From: JASGDN01 sp049841275
GTDB taxonomy: Bacteria; Chloroflexota; Chloroflexia; Thermomicrobiales; UBA6265
DNA length: 64,000 bases
Assembly (NCBI GenBank): GCA_049841275.1
Contig: JASGDN010000069.1
Coordinates: 62,001-126,000, forward strand
Direction: 5' to 3'
This document shows positions 33,263-42,066 of the stretch, piece by piece. Position 1 is the first letter of the stretch. Each line of letters opens with the position of its first letter. Below the pieces are notes generated by a model. The model did no database searches. It saw only the letters and a list, made by a program, of their open reading frames with translations, and was not told the DNA's origin. Made by a program: the position numbers and the translations under genes.

Positions 33263-33992
33263 GGGAGGCCTCCTCCGGGGAGGATGATGACGGGCTCTGG
33301 CGATCGAGGAGGGTCCGCATGGTGGCGTAGGCCCGAAACTGGGCGGACTTGACGGCGGAGAGCGACATGCCCAGGCTCTCGGCGATTTCGGCGCCGGTCA
33401 GTCCCGCGAGCCGGAGCTCGACGATCTGGCGCTGGCGTTCGGGCAGATGTGCGAGGGCATCGCGCAGCTGGCGACCGAGGTCGTTGGCGAGCGCGATATC
33501 CTCTGGCGAGGCGGACGGATCGATGGCGGTGGCCGACTCCCCCAGCGGGACGCCGTCGCGGCCGGGCTGGTCGAGCGACGGATGCTTGCGATTGCGCCGG
33601 TGGACATCGACCACGACGTTGTGGGCGATGGTGAAGAGCCACGAACGAAAAGTGTTCCCCGGTCGTGACGGATCGGGCCGGAAATCGGGAAGTGCTCCCA
33701 GCGCGCGGATGAAGATGCGCGAGGTGGCGTCGGCGGCGACCTCCGGATTGCCGAGGCGTCGCTGGCAGTAACCGCGCACGATCGGCTCGTAGTACTCGTA
33801 GAGCGGCGCGAATGCTTTCGGATCCTGCTGGGCGCGGGTCATGATAACGAGGTCGTCCGGCGTGTCCTGCCTGGACGGCGTGTCAGCCACGAGGCCATGC
33901 ATACCGGGATCGGTCCCGGCGGTTCCGCTGGCTGTGGCCCGTGTCCCGGACAGGGGAAGAGCGATCCGGGCGTTGGCGTCTACTCCCACCAT
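33252..33992 (-). CDS. ECF-type RNA polymerase sigma factor
   Basis: This 246-residue sigma-70 family factor contains region 2 (PLYEYYEPIVRGYCQRRLG...TFRSWLFTIAHNVVVDVHRR), which opens the -10, and region 4 (LPERQRQIVELRLAGLTGAEIAESLGMSLSAVKSAQFRAYATMR), which reads the -35. A long N-terminal extension of some 45 residues precedes region 2; a start at 33902 would remove 30 of these. GAGG lies ahead of the 33992 ATG. It is the first gene of an operon with the coupled membrane protein, which probably controls it. Confidence 0.9.
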   Translation of the reverse strand: MVGVDANARIALPLSGTRATASGTAGTDPGMHGLVADTPSRQDTPDDLVIMTRAQQDPKAFAPLYEYYEPIVRGYCQRRLGNPEVAADATSRIFIRALGALPDFRPDPSRPGNTFRSWLFTIAHNVVVDVHRRNRKHPSLDQPGRDGVPLGESATAIDPSASPEDIALANDLGRQLRDALAHLPERQRQIVELRLAGLTGAEIAESLGMSLSAVKSAQFRAYATMRTLLDRQSPSSSSPEEASHAS

Positions 33993-34178
33993 TGCGCATC
34001 CTCATGCCCCGTATGTGTCGGTCGAACCCGGATGTCGGTGTCCGGTCATGATCGTAAACGCCGCTTGCCGGGTCGAGTTGCGGTGCGTTGGACGATGAAT
34101 CCGTGGGAACCGCAGGAATGGGGGCGTGCATCGCGAGTATGGTAGGAGAGCACGTCCCATTCAGGAGGATCAGCAGGC

Positions 34179-35417
34179 ATGATCGAGCAGACATCGGCCA
34201 GACCCTTCACCGACCGGCATGATGCCGCTTGCGCGTCCGCCGTCGACGGCCGGCACCGGCGCGTCGTTTCCGAGGACGAACGTGCGTCCCTCGTCCGGGC
34301 GTTCACGGCCTGGTGCGGCGATCCGCTGACCGCCGAGGATCTGGCGCAGGAGACCGTCTTCGAGGCCTGGCGCAGCACGCGCGTTCCCGACGATCCGGAG
34401 GGCTGGCGGCCATGGCTCTTCGGCGTTGCGCGGAACGTCCTCCTGCGCTGGCGGCGAGCGGAAGCGAAGCACCGGTCGCGCGTCGTGGCGGCGCCGGAGA
34501 CGGACGCTCACCTGATGCTGGCGGCCGATTCGTGGAATCTGGACGATCTGCTGGCGCGGTCCGACATCGTGGAGCTGCTGGATGCCGCCCTCGCGCGTAT
34601 CCCGGCGGCGAGCCGGCAGGCGTTGATCCTGCGCTATGTGGACGAATTGCCGCAGAAGGAGATCGCGGCCCGGCTCGGGATCGGGGAGAAGGCGCTGGAG
34701 GGCAAGCTGCACCGGGGCAAGACCGCGATCAAGCGGACCATGATGACGGAGCAGCCGGACCTGATGGCGCTGCTCGATCTCATGCCTACAGGCGGCGAAT
34801 GGGTACAGACGCGCATCTGGTGCGGAGCCTGTGGCAAGCAGCGGCTGGAAGGGCGTTGGGGTGAGGATGGCTCGCTCTGGCTCGACTGCCCGAGCTGCGA
34901 CATGCCCCCGGTCAATGGCTGGCGATCGACCGTCATCCGATCGTTCATGGCCGGTCCGGACGGTGTGGGGCTCCGGGATCGCTTCCGCGCTCGCTCGTTC
35001 CGGGCGGCGATGCATGCGACCGACGAATCCAGCCACGCGTTTGCGCGAGACGGTATCTACACAATCGGCATCTGCCCTTGGTGTGGCGGTGAGACAAGGA
35101 TCTTCCACAAGGAAGTGCCGATGATCTCACCCGCACACGAGGTTGGATCCCGCTGCACCCAGTGTGGGGCGATAGCCGGGTACGGGTGGCTGCCTGGTCC
35201 GACCGGATCCCATCCGCAGGCCCAGGCGTGGTTCCGGCGGCACGAACGACACCGCATGCTGCCGCCTACGCTCGTGGAACGGCTGGGACGTCCGACCATC
35301 GTCCTGCAATGGGAGAGCCTGACGGATTCGGAACGGCTGGTCGCCTTCCGCGATCAGGAGACGCTCGTCTATCAGGGCGATTTCCTGGTCGAACGGCCCA
35401 CCGGTGTCGGGCGATAA
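34179..35417 (+). CDS. ECF-like sigma factor with cysteine-rich (zinc-ribbon-like) C-terminal extension
   Basis: This is a 412-residue protein. Residues 30-190 are a sigma factor: region 2 (LVRAFTAWCGDPLTAEDLAQETVFEAWRS, PWLFGVARNVLLRWRR) and region 4 (LPQKEIAARLGIGEKALEGKLHRGKTAIKR). Residues 205-412 are an extra domain with four cysteine pairs: CGAC (about 212), CPSC (232), CPWC (299) and CTQC (326), arranged like two treble-clef or ribbon folds. The Cys and His content suggests metal binding, and a sensing role is likely but inferred. The stop overlaps the start of an ABC exporter gene, so the three downstream frames form one operon. Confidence 0.85.
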   Translation: MIEQTSARPFTDRHDAACASAVDGRHRRVVSEDERASLVRAFTAWCGDPLTAEDLAQETVFEAWRSTRVPDDPEGWRPWLFGVARNVLLRWRRAEAKHRSRVVAAPETDAHLMLAADSWNLDDLLARSDIVELLDAALARIPAASRQALILRYVDELPQKEIAARLGIGEKALEGKLHRGKTAIKRTMMTEQPDLMALLDLMPTGGEWVQTRIWCGACGKQRLEGRWGEDGSLWLDCPSCDMPPVNGWRSTVIRSFMAGPDGVGLRDRFRARSFRAAMHATDESSHAFARDGIYTIGICPWCGGETRIFHKEVPMISPAHEVGSRCTQCGAIAGYGWLPGPTGSHPQAQAWFRRHERHRMLPPTLVERLGRPTIVLQWESLTDSERLVAFRDQETLVYQGDFLVERPTGVGR

Positions 35418-37248
35418 GCCAGTGACGGCATCCACGACGTTGCTCCCCAATGGGGGCCATGTCTCGCTGCGTCCGGCCCGCGCGGGCGACCTGTTCTGGC
35501 TGATCCGGACGGCGTTTCGCGCCGCGCCCGGCATGATGACCGTCTGGATGCTGGTCGCGGCGGTGACCGGCATTGCGATCCCGCTCCAGGTCTGGGCGGG
35601 CGCCCGCGCCATCGACGCCGTGACCGACGACGGCGCATCCCCCGCGACGCCGTGGTGGTGGCTGGTCTTGCTGCTCGTCTCGCTGGCGGTCGCGTTGCTG
35701 CTGGAGGCGTTCCTCGGCTGGGTCGATGCGGCGTTCCGGGAACGGATTGCGCCGCACCTGCAAGCGGATCTCTACGCGCACGTCGCCGGAGTCGAGCTCG
35801 TCGCCTTCGAGGATCAGGGGTTTCACGATCTCTGGTCGCGCGTGGTCGGCGAGGCCGAACAATCCGTGCTCAAGCTGAACTACGTCTCGACGGCGGTCTC
35901 CGCGCTGCCGCGCTTCCTCGGCTACGCAATCCTGCTCGTGCAGATCGACATCCGGCTCTTCCTCATCGCGATGCTGCCGTTCCTGCCCAATGTCTGGATC
36001 TGGTTTCGCACCGGGGTCCGGACCTGGGCGATCGTCGCCGAGCAGGCGCGGCAGCGGCGGCTTGCGACGACTTATGCGGACTACCTCGTGGACCGGACCG
36101 CCGCGAAGGAGGTCCGGCTCTTCGGGCTGGCGCCGTACCTGATGGAGCGCTGGCGGGACCACTTCTGGACTACGCGGGACGACTACCGGCGGCGTGCATT
36201 CCTGGTCGCATTGCAGCAGCGCGGCGCGAACGTGGTCTCGGCGGTCGTCCTCGTGGCGGCGATCGTCTGGCTCGTGGCGCGGTTGCCGGCGCGGATCACG
36301 CCGGGTGATGTCACGATCATCGTGCAGGCGATGGTCTCGGTGCCGGGACTCATGCTGACGTTGGGCGATGCGGTCCAGCGGTTCGGCGAGGTGGCCGGGT
36401 TCGGGCGGGATGTGCGGACCTTCCTCGCGATGCCCGCGTCCCAGGCTGCATCGGTCCGGACGGAGGCGGTTCCGGCGGCGGTGGGGACACCTACGGCGCT
36501 CCCGATTGTGGCCCACGATGTGGCGTTCGCCTATCCAGGTGCGGCGTCGCCGGTGCTGGGTGGTGTCGAGCTGACGGTGGGGGCCGGGGAATGCCTGGCG
36601 ATTGTCGGGGAGAACGGCGCGGGCAAGTCGACGCTGCTGAAGGTGTTGCTGGGCCTCTACGCGCCGGATCGGGGTGAGGTTTCGATCGGTGGGACACCCG
36701 TGCGCGCGATGTCGCCGGAGGAGCGGCAGCGGACGATCGCCGCCGTCTTCCAGAGTCCGGTGCGGTACCCGTTCTCGCTGGAGGAGAACGTCACGCTTGG
36801 CTTGGGATCGGACGGTGCGAATGCGGAGCGGCGATTTGCCCGGATCGCGACGACGGCCGGCATCGATGCGCTGCTGGCGGTGCTGCCGGAGGGGAAGGCG
36901 ACAGTGCTCGCACCCGATCTTGGCGGGGTCGATCTCTCCGGCGGGCAGTGGCAACGGGTCGCGATCGCGCGGGCGATGTGGCGGGATGCGCGCGTGCTGG
37001 CGCTCGACGAGCCGACCTCCGCGCTCGATCCGCTGGCGGAGGTGGATCTCTTCCGCCGGTTCGCCGAACTGGCGGCAGGCCGGACGACGCTGCTCGTCTC
37101 GCACCGGCTGGGAATGGCCCGGCTCGCCGACCGGATCGTGGTGGTGGCGGACGGCTGCATCGCGGAATCCGGCACCCACGACGATCTGCTCGCGCGCGGC
37201 GGGCAGTACGCCGCGATGTGGACCGCGCAGGCGAGGTGGTACGCATGA
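35404..37248 (+). CDS. ABC exporter half (membrane + ATPase)
   Basis: This 614-residue half-transporter has an N-terminal six-helix membrane domain (residues 25-330) and a C-terminal ATPase: Walker A GENGAGKST (about 402), signature DLSGGQWQRVAIARAMW (about 508), Walker B LALDEPTSALDP (about 535) and the His switch SHRLG. It overlaps the sigma factor gene by 14 bases and the next exporter gene by four. The pair is of equal length (614 residues each), fitting a heterodimeric exporter of drugs, lipids or peptides. Start GTG 35404 is likely; 35422 is possible. Confidence 0.9.
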   Translation: MSGDKPVTASTTLLPNGGHVSLRPARAGDLFWLIRTAFRAAPGMMTVWMLVAAVTGIAIPLQVWAGARAIDAVTDDGASPATPWWWLVLLLVSLAVALLLEAFLGWVDAAFRERIAPHLQADLYAHVAGVELVAFEDQGFHDLWSRVVGEAEQSVLKLNYVSTAVSALPRFLGYAILLVQIDIRLFLIAMLPFLPNVWIWFRTGVRTWAIVAEQARQRRLATTYADYLVDRTAAKEVRLFGLAPYLMERWRDHFWTTRDDYRRRAFLVALQQRGANVVSAVVLVAAIVWLVARLPARITPGDVTIIVQAMVSVPGLMLTLGDAVQRFGEVAGFGRDVRTFLAMPASQAASVRTEAVPAAVGTPTALPIVAHDVAFAYPGAASPVLGGVELTVGAGECLAIVGENGAGKSTLLKVLLGLYAPDRGEVSIGGTPVRAMSPEERQRTIAAVFQSPVRYPFSLEENVTLGLGSDGANAERRFARIATTAGIDALLAVLPEGKATVLAPDLGGVDLSGGQWQRVAIARAMWRDARVLALDEPTSALDPLAEVDLFRRFAELAAGRTTLLVSHRLGMARLADRIVVVADGCIAESGTHDDLLARGGQYAAMWTAQARWYA

Positions 37249-39089
37249 GCGCGGACGCGATCCCGGCGGGTTCGGACGGTGCAGGCCGCGTTCCCCGCTG
37301 GCGGGATGTCCTGCGGCTGTGCCGCGAGATGTTGCGAGCGCGTCCCTGGCCGTTCCTGTTGCTCGTCATTGTGACCGTCGTGGGGAATGCCCGGACTGGA
37401 GCATACATCCTGGCGATGGGCGGCCTTACGCAGGCGCTCATCACGCGGGACGAGCGGGCGGGCTATCTCTGGGCCGCCGTGTTCGCGGTCACGACGTTGA
37501 TCGAGGAGAGTTACTGGGCGGTCAAGGGGTACCTAGCCTCCATTGTGACCGACCACGCGACGTTCGTATTGCAGCGGCGCGTGTTGGCGAAGGCGTCCTC
37601 GGCGCCGTTGGTGGCGTTCGAGCATGGGCCTTTCCACGCGCGGCTGCAACGGGCCGCGGACAACCTCGGGCAACGCCTCTCGGGGGCGTTCACGGTCGTG
37701 CTGGACCTGACGCAGGTCGCGATCATGCTCGGATCAGTACTGGCGGCGCTCTGGTTCGTGCGCCCGGTCATCGTGCTCCTCGTCTGCCTGGGGGCTGTTC
37801 CGGCCCTGTTGCTGCAAGGCTGGGTCGCGACGCGCGTCCACGATGCGCTCGAACGACATGCGCGGACGGATCGGCTCGTGAGGCGGCTTGGTGACATCCT
37901 CGCGTCGCGGTCGGCGGCGGCTGAGGTGCGGATCTTCGGCAACGCGCCCGATCTTGTCGGGCGGTGGCGTGGCGCCCGTGCGAATCGCGCTGACGACGTG
38001 TTGCAGGCCGAGCGGTCGGTGGCAGCGGCGACCGCGTGGGGTCAGGTCGGCGTGATCGCGGCGATCTCGATCGCGCTCGCGGTGACGCTCGGGGGCATCC
38101 AGGCGGGGAATCTCGATGTCGGGGCGTGGGTGGTCGTGCTGCAGGGCGTGCAGTGGGCGATGAGCATCCTCTTCATCGTTCCGGCAGCTGTGCGGTCCGC
38201 GCGGGAGCAGACGGCGTTCCTGGGCGATCTCTTCCGGTTCGAGGACGAGGCGGATGCATTGCTTGGCGTGTTGCCGGCCCCGGTGAGCGATCCCGACGAG
38301 GTGGCGCAACGCGAATCCAGCGACATCGACCTGGCCTCAGGCATGGATGTGGCGGCGGACGCGGTCTCGTTCCGGTATCCGGGGCAGGATCGGGCGGTGA
38401 TCGATGGCGTCACGCTCCGGCTGGCGCCGGGCGAGCGGGTGGCGCTGGTGGGGGAGAACGGCGCGGGCAAGAGCACGCTCGTGCGGGTATTGACCGGACT
38501 CTATCTGCCGACCGCCGGGGTGGTGCGGCTCGATGGCATCGACACCGCCGAGCCGCGTGCGGCGGCACTGCGCGCGGGGATCGGCGCGGTGTTCCAGGAA
38601 GTGGTCGCCTATCAGGTGACGGCGCGAGAGGCAATCGGGTTCGGCGATCTCGGCCGGCTGCAGGACGATGCCGCAATCCTGCGGGCGACGGTGCAAGCGG
38701 GGATCGAAGAGGTCGTGCGGGCGCTTCCAGATGGGCTCGACAGTGCCCTCGGGCGGGAGTTCGGGGAGCGCGATCTGTCGGGTGGGGAGTGGCAGCGAAT
38801 CGCGCTGGCGCGGGCGTTCCTGCGCGATGCCCGGCTCCTGATCCTCGATGAACCGACGGCGGCGCTCGATCCGAAGGCGGAGCAGGCGGTCTTCGCCCGG
38901 TTTGCCGAACTCGCTGCCGGGCGGACGGCGCTGATGATCTCACACCGGCTGGGACCGGCGCGGTTCGCGGATCGGATCCTGGTCATGCACGCCGGGAGGA
39001 TCGTGGAGGCCGGGACGCACGACGACCTGGTGGCGGCGAACGGGCACTATGCGGCGATGTGGGCGGCGCAGGCAGCCTGGTATCGCTGA
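37245..39089 (+). CDS. ABC exporter half (partner subunit)
   Basis: This 614-residue partner has the same layout as the upstream gene: six membrane helices (residues 30-335), then an ATPase with GENGAGKST (about 403), DLSGGEWQRIALARAFL (about 510) and LILDEPTAALDP (about 530). Both ATP sites look complete, so asymmetry as in TM287/288 is not obvious. The ATG overlaps the upstream stop (ATGA). It ends the operon of sigma factor and two exporter halves. The substrate may be what the sigma factor's cysteine-rich tail responds to; this is an inference. Confidence 0.9.
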   Translation: MSADAIPAGSDGAGRVPRWRDVLRLCREMLRARPWPFLLLVIVTVVGNARTGAYILAMGGLTQALITRDERAGYLWAAVFAVTTLIEESYWAVKGYLASIVTDHATFVLQRRVLAKASSAPLVAFEHGPFHARLQRAADNLGQRLSGAFTVVLDLTQVAIMLGSVLAALWFVRPVIVLLVCLGAVPALLLQGWVATRVHDALERHARTDRLVRRLGDILASRSAAAEVRIFGNAPDLVGRWRGARANRADDVLQAERSVAAATAWGQVGVIAAISIALAVTLGGIQAGNLDVGAWVVVLQGVQWAMSILFIVPAAVRSAREQTAFLGDLFRFEDEADALLGVLPAPVSDPDEVAQRESSDIDLASGMDVAADAVSFRYPGQDRAVIDGVTLRLAPGERVALVGENGAGKSTLVRVLTGLYLPTAGVVRLDGIDTAEPRAAALRAGIGAVFQEVVAYQVTAREAIGFGDLGRLQDDAAILRATVQAGIEEVVRALPDGLDSALGREFGERDLSGGEWQRIALARAFLRDARLLILDEPTAALDPKAEQAVFARFAELAAGRTALMISHRLGPARFADRILVMHAGRIVEAGTHDDLVAANGHYAAMWAAQAAWYR

Positions 39090-39224
39090 GTGGATCGTCT
39101 CGCCTACAGCAGCATCTAAACGGGTTGCCAACCCGGATGGGGCATTCCGTGTAGCCAAGCGAGCCTTGCGATCGCTCGGCGTGTTCCGCCAGCGGCAGGG
39201 CCGCATGGTGAGGTTTGTGCTGCG
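39090..39224. other. Gap with two small hairpins between convergent operons
   Basis: CGGGTT-GCC-AACCCG lies near 39120-39135, and a CGAGC/GCTCG stem lies near 39160-39178. Both are short and without T-runs. They may stop transcription from either side, but this is not certain. Confidence 0.35.
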
Positions 39225-40007
39225 TTAGCTTGTCGCACTCGCGTACCGGCGTAGGCCGGAGAGCCAGACAAGCCGGGCTCCCACGACCATCATGGTGCAG
39301 GTGATGACTCCGGCGGCCGTTGCCTCCCCGCGGGCATTTCCTGCCAGGACCTGCGCCGGCAGGGTCGCCACCAGCGCGACCGGGATGACCCAGGTCAGGG
39401 CGATGCGGATCGGGGTCGCGTACATCGTGCTGGGGTAGCGGCCGAATTCCCAGAGCGCGCGAAATCCGACATCCGGCTGGGCCGCGGGCGCCCAGAAGGC
39501 GAGGCTGGCCATGATGAGCCGGACCGCCCAGATCGAGAGGCATCCCGCCGCGAACAGTACGGTGGCCAGCACGCTCGATGGGAGCGTTGGTGGACGATCC
39601 AGCATCGTCAGGCCGGCGGCGAACACGGCCACTCCCGCGAGCGACTGGCTCAGCACCAGCGGCGCGCAGGTGCCGAGCGAGGCCAGGAACGCACTCGACG
39701 CCGGGCGGAGCAGTACCTCGTCGAGCTGGCCATCCTGGATCTGGTCGCGGAACCAGCGCAGGTTCGGTTCGACGCACGCTCCCAGCAGGCCTGATCCCAT
39801 CAGGTAGAGACCGAGGAGGACGGTCGCCTCTCCCTGAGTCCACCCCTGCAACGATTCCGAGACCTGGAACACGGTGCGGATGACGATCAGGCTGGCCACG
39901 ACGTTGATGACGCTCACGAGTGTTTCGGCGACGAAGTTTGCCCGGAAGGCCAGCGTGCGGCGTATCGAGAGGGAGACGATCCATCCATAGAGCCGGAGAT
40001 AGCGCAT
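39225..40007 (-). CDS. ABC-2 type permease (COG3694-like)
   Basis: This 260-residue permease has six hydrophobic segments. It begins MRYLRLYGWIVSLSIRRTLAFRANFVAE, and the typical coupling stretch FRDQIQDGQLDEVLLRPASSAF lies around residue 85. This matches the COG3694 half of the uncharacterised or viologen-type exporters whose partners are COG4587 and COG4586 proteins. GGGAGG lies eight to nine bases before the ATG. It is the last gene of the three-gene operon, four bases after the other permease. Confidence 0.85.
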   Translation of the reverse strand: MRYLRLYGWIVSLSIRRTLAFRANFVAETLVSVINVVASLIVIRTVFQVSESLQGWTQGEATVLLGLYLMGSGLLGACVEPNLRWFRDQIQDGQLDEVLLRPASSAFLASLGTCAPLVLSQSLAGVAVFAAGLTMLDRPPTLPSSVLATVLFAAGCLSIWAVRLIMASLAFWAPAAQPDVGFRALWEFGRYPSTMYATPIRIALTWVIPVALVATLPAQVLAGNARGEATAAGVITCTMMVVGARLVWLSGLRRYASATS

Positions 40008-40011
40008 GCGG

Positions 40012-40785
40012 TCATCCTCCCACGGCGGCGTAATGCCGGATTCCGGTACGCCACAATGCGATCGCGGTTGCGACGAAGACGAGCAGCCAGCCGCCTTGCA
40101 TGAGGTATCCCGCCCCGACCTGGGACGTGGAGAGCTGGCTACTCGCGATCTCGGCGGGGAAGCCTGCCATCGCATGGAACGGGAGCGCCGCCAGGACCTG
40201 CCGGGCCGGTTCCGGCAGGAGCATCAGGGGGATGGCGATGCCTCCTGCCAGCACGACCAGCGTCGAGCCGATGTCGGTGATCGCCCCGGCCTGCTGGACC
40301 CAGAGGGCGGAGAGGCAGAGCGCGTAGGTGAATGCGAAATGCAGCATCATCGCGATCGCGATGGCTGGAATTGCCTGGAAGATGTTCCCGATCGCCAGAC
40401 CGTTCGTGCCCGCGATCGCGAGGGTCAGCGCCAGGAACGGCAGCCCCACGGCGAGGTTCCAGAACCGGAAGGCCAGCCCGACGGCGATGGGCGAGACGAC
40501 CTGTGGGTGGGGACGGAGCAGTTCGTCGGTGAGGTCGCCCTGGTAGATGACCATCGTGACGCTGTAGTACTCCTGCGAGGCCGTCGCCCATTGCACCACG
40601 AGCAGGGCGAGGAAGTAGGCGGAGATCCCCTGGCGATCGGGGAGAGCGGCCGACCAGAGCGCGAGGCCGAGGAGTGGGGCGATGGAGGTGTTGAAGATCA
40701 GGGTGGTGAGGAAGCTGCGATACCCCAGCCATTCGAGGACCGAGCGCCGGGTATAGGCTGCCAGCAGGCGATTCATCCGCGTCAT
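40012..40785 (-). CDS. ABC-2 type permease (COG4587-like)
   Basis: This 257-residue six-helix permease begins MTRMNRLLAAYTRRSVLEWLGYRSFLTTL and has the matching coupling motif VTMVIYQGDLTDELLRPHPQVV. The resemblance of this stretch to FRDQIQDGQLDEVLLRP in the neighbour shows that the two are distant paralogues forming a heterodimer. Its ATG overlaps the stop of the ATPase gene by four bases. It works with the ATPase and the second permease as one exporter. Confidence 0.87.
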   Translation of the reverse strand: MTRMNRLLAAYTRRSVLEWLGYRSFLTTLIFNTSIAPLLGLALWSAALPDRQGISAYFLALLVVQWATASQEYYSVTMVIYQGDLTDELLRPHPQVVSPIAVGLAFRFWNLAVGLPFLALTLAIAGTNGLAIGNIFQAIPAIAIAMMLHFAFTYALCLSALWVQQAGAITDIGSTLVVLAGGIAIPLMLLPEPARQVLAALPFHAMAGFPAEIASSQLSTSQVGAGYLMQGGWLLVFVATAIALWRTGIRHYAAVGG

Positions 40786-41771
40786 GCGGCCTCTCCCTTC
40801 GGTGCGTAGACCTGTCGCATCACGCTTTCGAGCGGTGGCTCGGTCACGGAGAGATCCACAACGCGATCCTCGCGGAGAATCGCGCCCGTCACGTCGGGGA
40901 CCCGGTCCCGCGCGATGCGGAGGTGGACCTGGCCTTCTGCCTGCCTGACGATCTGGCCGTATCGCTTCCAATCCGATGCGGATTCCCCGGCAAGCTGGAT
41001 ATGCACGTCCTTGAAGGGGGTGAGCGTTTCCTTCAGTGCCTGGAGATCGCCATCGTGGCGGATGGTCCCGCCGTCGATCAGGATCACCCGCCGGCACAGT
41101 TCCTCGACATCGGCCATGGCGTGGCTTGTGAGGATCACGGTGGCTCCGGTGTGGTGCGTGTACTCGCCGACGAACGCGCGGACCAATCCGACGGCGGAGG
41201 CATCGAGACCGATCGTGGGCTCGTCGAGGAAGAGGACGCGGGGTCGATAGATCAGCGCCATCGCGAGGCCCGCGCGCATGCGCTCGCCGAGCGAGAGCGC
41301 CCGCACCTGCCGTTCGAGGATACGCCCGAGGTCGAGCATCTCCACGAGCTCGGCCAGGTTGGCGCGGAACGTCGCATCCGGGATCTCGTAGACCAGCTGC
41401 TGGAAGCGCAGGGAATCATGCACGGTCAGTTCGCCTGGCCCACCCATCGCCTTGCTGCCCCGGACCATCGCGATCTGTTTCAGGAATGCAGGTTCCCGTT
41501 TCCACGGGGTGAATGACAGGACGGTTGCCTCACCGGCGGTTGGATGAAGAATGCCGCTCAGTATCTTGAGCGTGGTGGTCTTGCCGGCACCGTTCGGCCC
41601 GAGGAACCCGACGATCTCCCCGGCCCCGACCCGGAAACTGACCTCGCGCACGGCGGGAATCTCCCGGTATTCGCGGTGGGTCAGGGAGCGGATGGCGGCA
41701 CGCAGCCCCTCTGGCCGCACCGGTGCCCGAAAGTGGCGGGAAAGTTGACTCACCTCGATCGTTGCGTCCAA
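40782..41771 (-). CDS. ABC transporter ATPase (COG4586-like)
   Basis: This is a 329-residue ATPase with the N-terminal stretch RAAIRSLTHREYREIPAVREVSF typical of COG4586, Walker A GPNGAGKTTTLKIL, the signature-like RALSLGERMRAGLAMAL, Walker B LFLDEPTIGLD and a C-terminal regulatory extension of about 90 residues. The TTG start at 41771 was chosen because AGGAGG lies eight bases ahead; the longer frame reads through repeated upstream elements. It is the first gene of the exporter operon and divergent from a double-MerR regulator. The transported compound is unknown; drug-like cations are known for relatives. Confidence 0.85.
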   Translation of the reverse strand: MDATIEVSQLSRHFRAPVRPEGLRAAIRSLTHREYREIPAVREVSFRVGAGEIVGFLGPNGAGKTTTLKILSGILHPTAGEATVLSFTPWKREPAFLKQIAMVRGSKAMGGPGELTVHDSLRFQQLVYEIPDATFRANLAELVEMLDLGRILERQVRALSLGERMRAGLAMALIYRPRVLFLDEPTIGLDASAVGLVRAFVGEYTHHTGATVILTSHAMADVEELCRRVILIDGGTIRHDGDLQALKETLTPFKDVHIQLAGESASDWKRYGQIVRQAEGQVHLRIARDRVPDVTGAILREDRVVDLSVTEPPLESVMRQVYAPKGEAA

Positions 41772-41816
41772 GGCACTCCCCTCCTGGGCGGATACGGATA
41801 CAGTTTCACCATCCTG

Positions 41817-41910
41817 GAACCCTGATGCGTGGCTTGAGACGGAGGAGGCTTCGGGGATCTCCTGCGGATACCACCTCACTACCGTAGAATCCCGATGCAC
41901 GACTTGAGAC
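41817..41910 (-). repeat. Duplicated 24-base element in the exporter/MerR intergenic region
   Basis: Two similar 24-base elements, 41817-41840 and 41887-41910, share GAAYCCYGATGC and CTTGAGAC and lie exactly 70 bases apart in the same orientation. They lie between the exporter operon and the regulator gene. They could be two binding sites for the MerR-type regulator or duplicated promoter elements. Confidence 0.55.
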
Positions 41911-42066
41911 AATGAGATGGATGGCCAGTTGTGAAGGGGTTGCGGGTTGGATTCTGCACGATCGCGCAGCCGGCCGCATCTACGGAGGATGTGACGGCCA
42001 TTCCGGACGGAGCCCTAACCCTCAAGCAACTCGAAGGATGTCTCCCGGGCCGTGCGGGGCTACGCC

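Noticed and set aside
35266..37179. 637-codon frame antisense to the first ABC exporter
   Set aside because: It is an Arg/His/Asp-rich shadow of a clear ABC protein.
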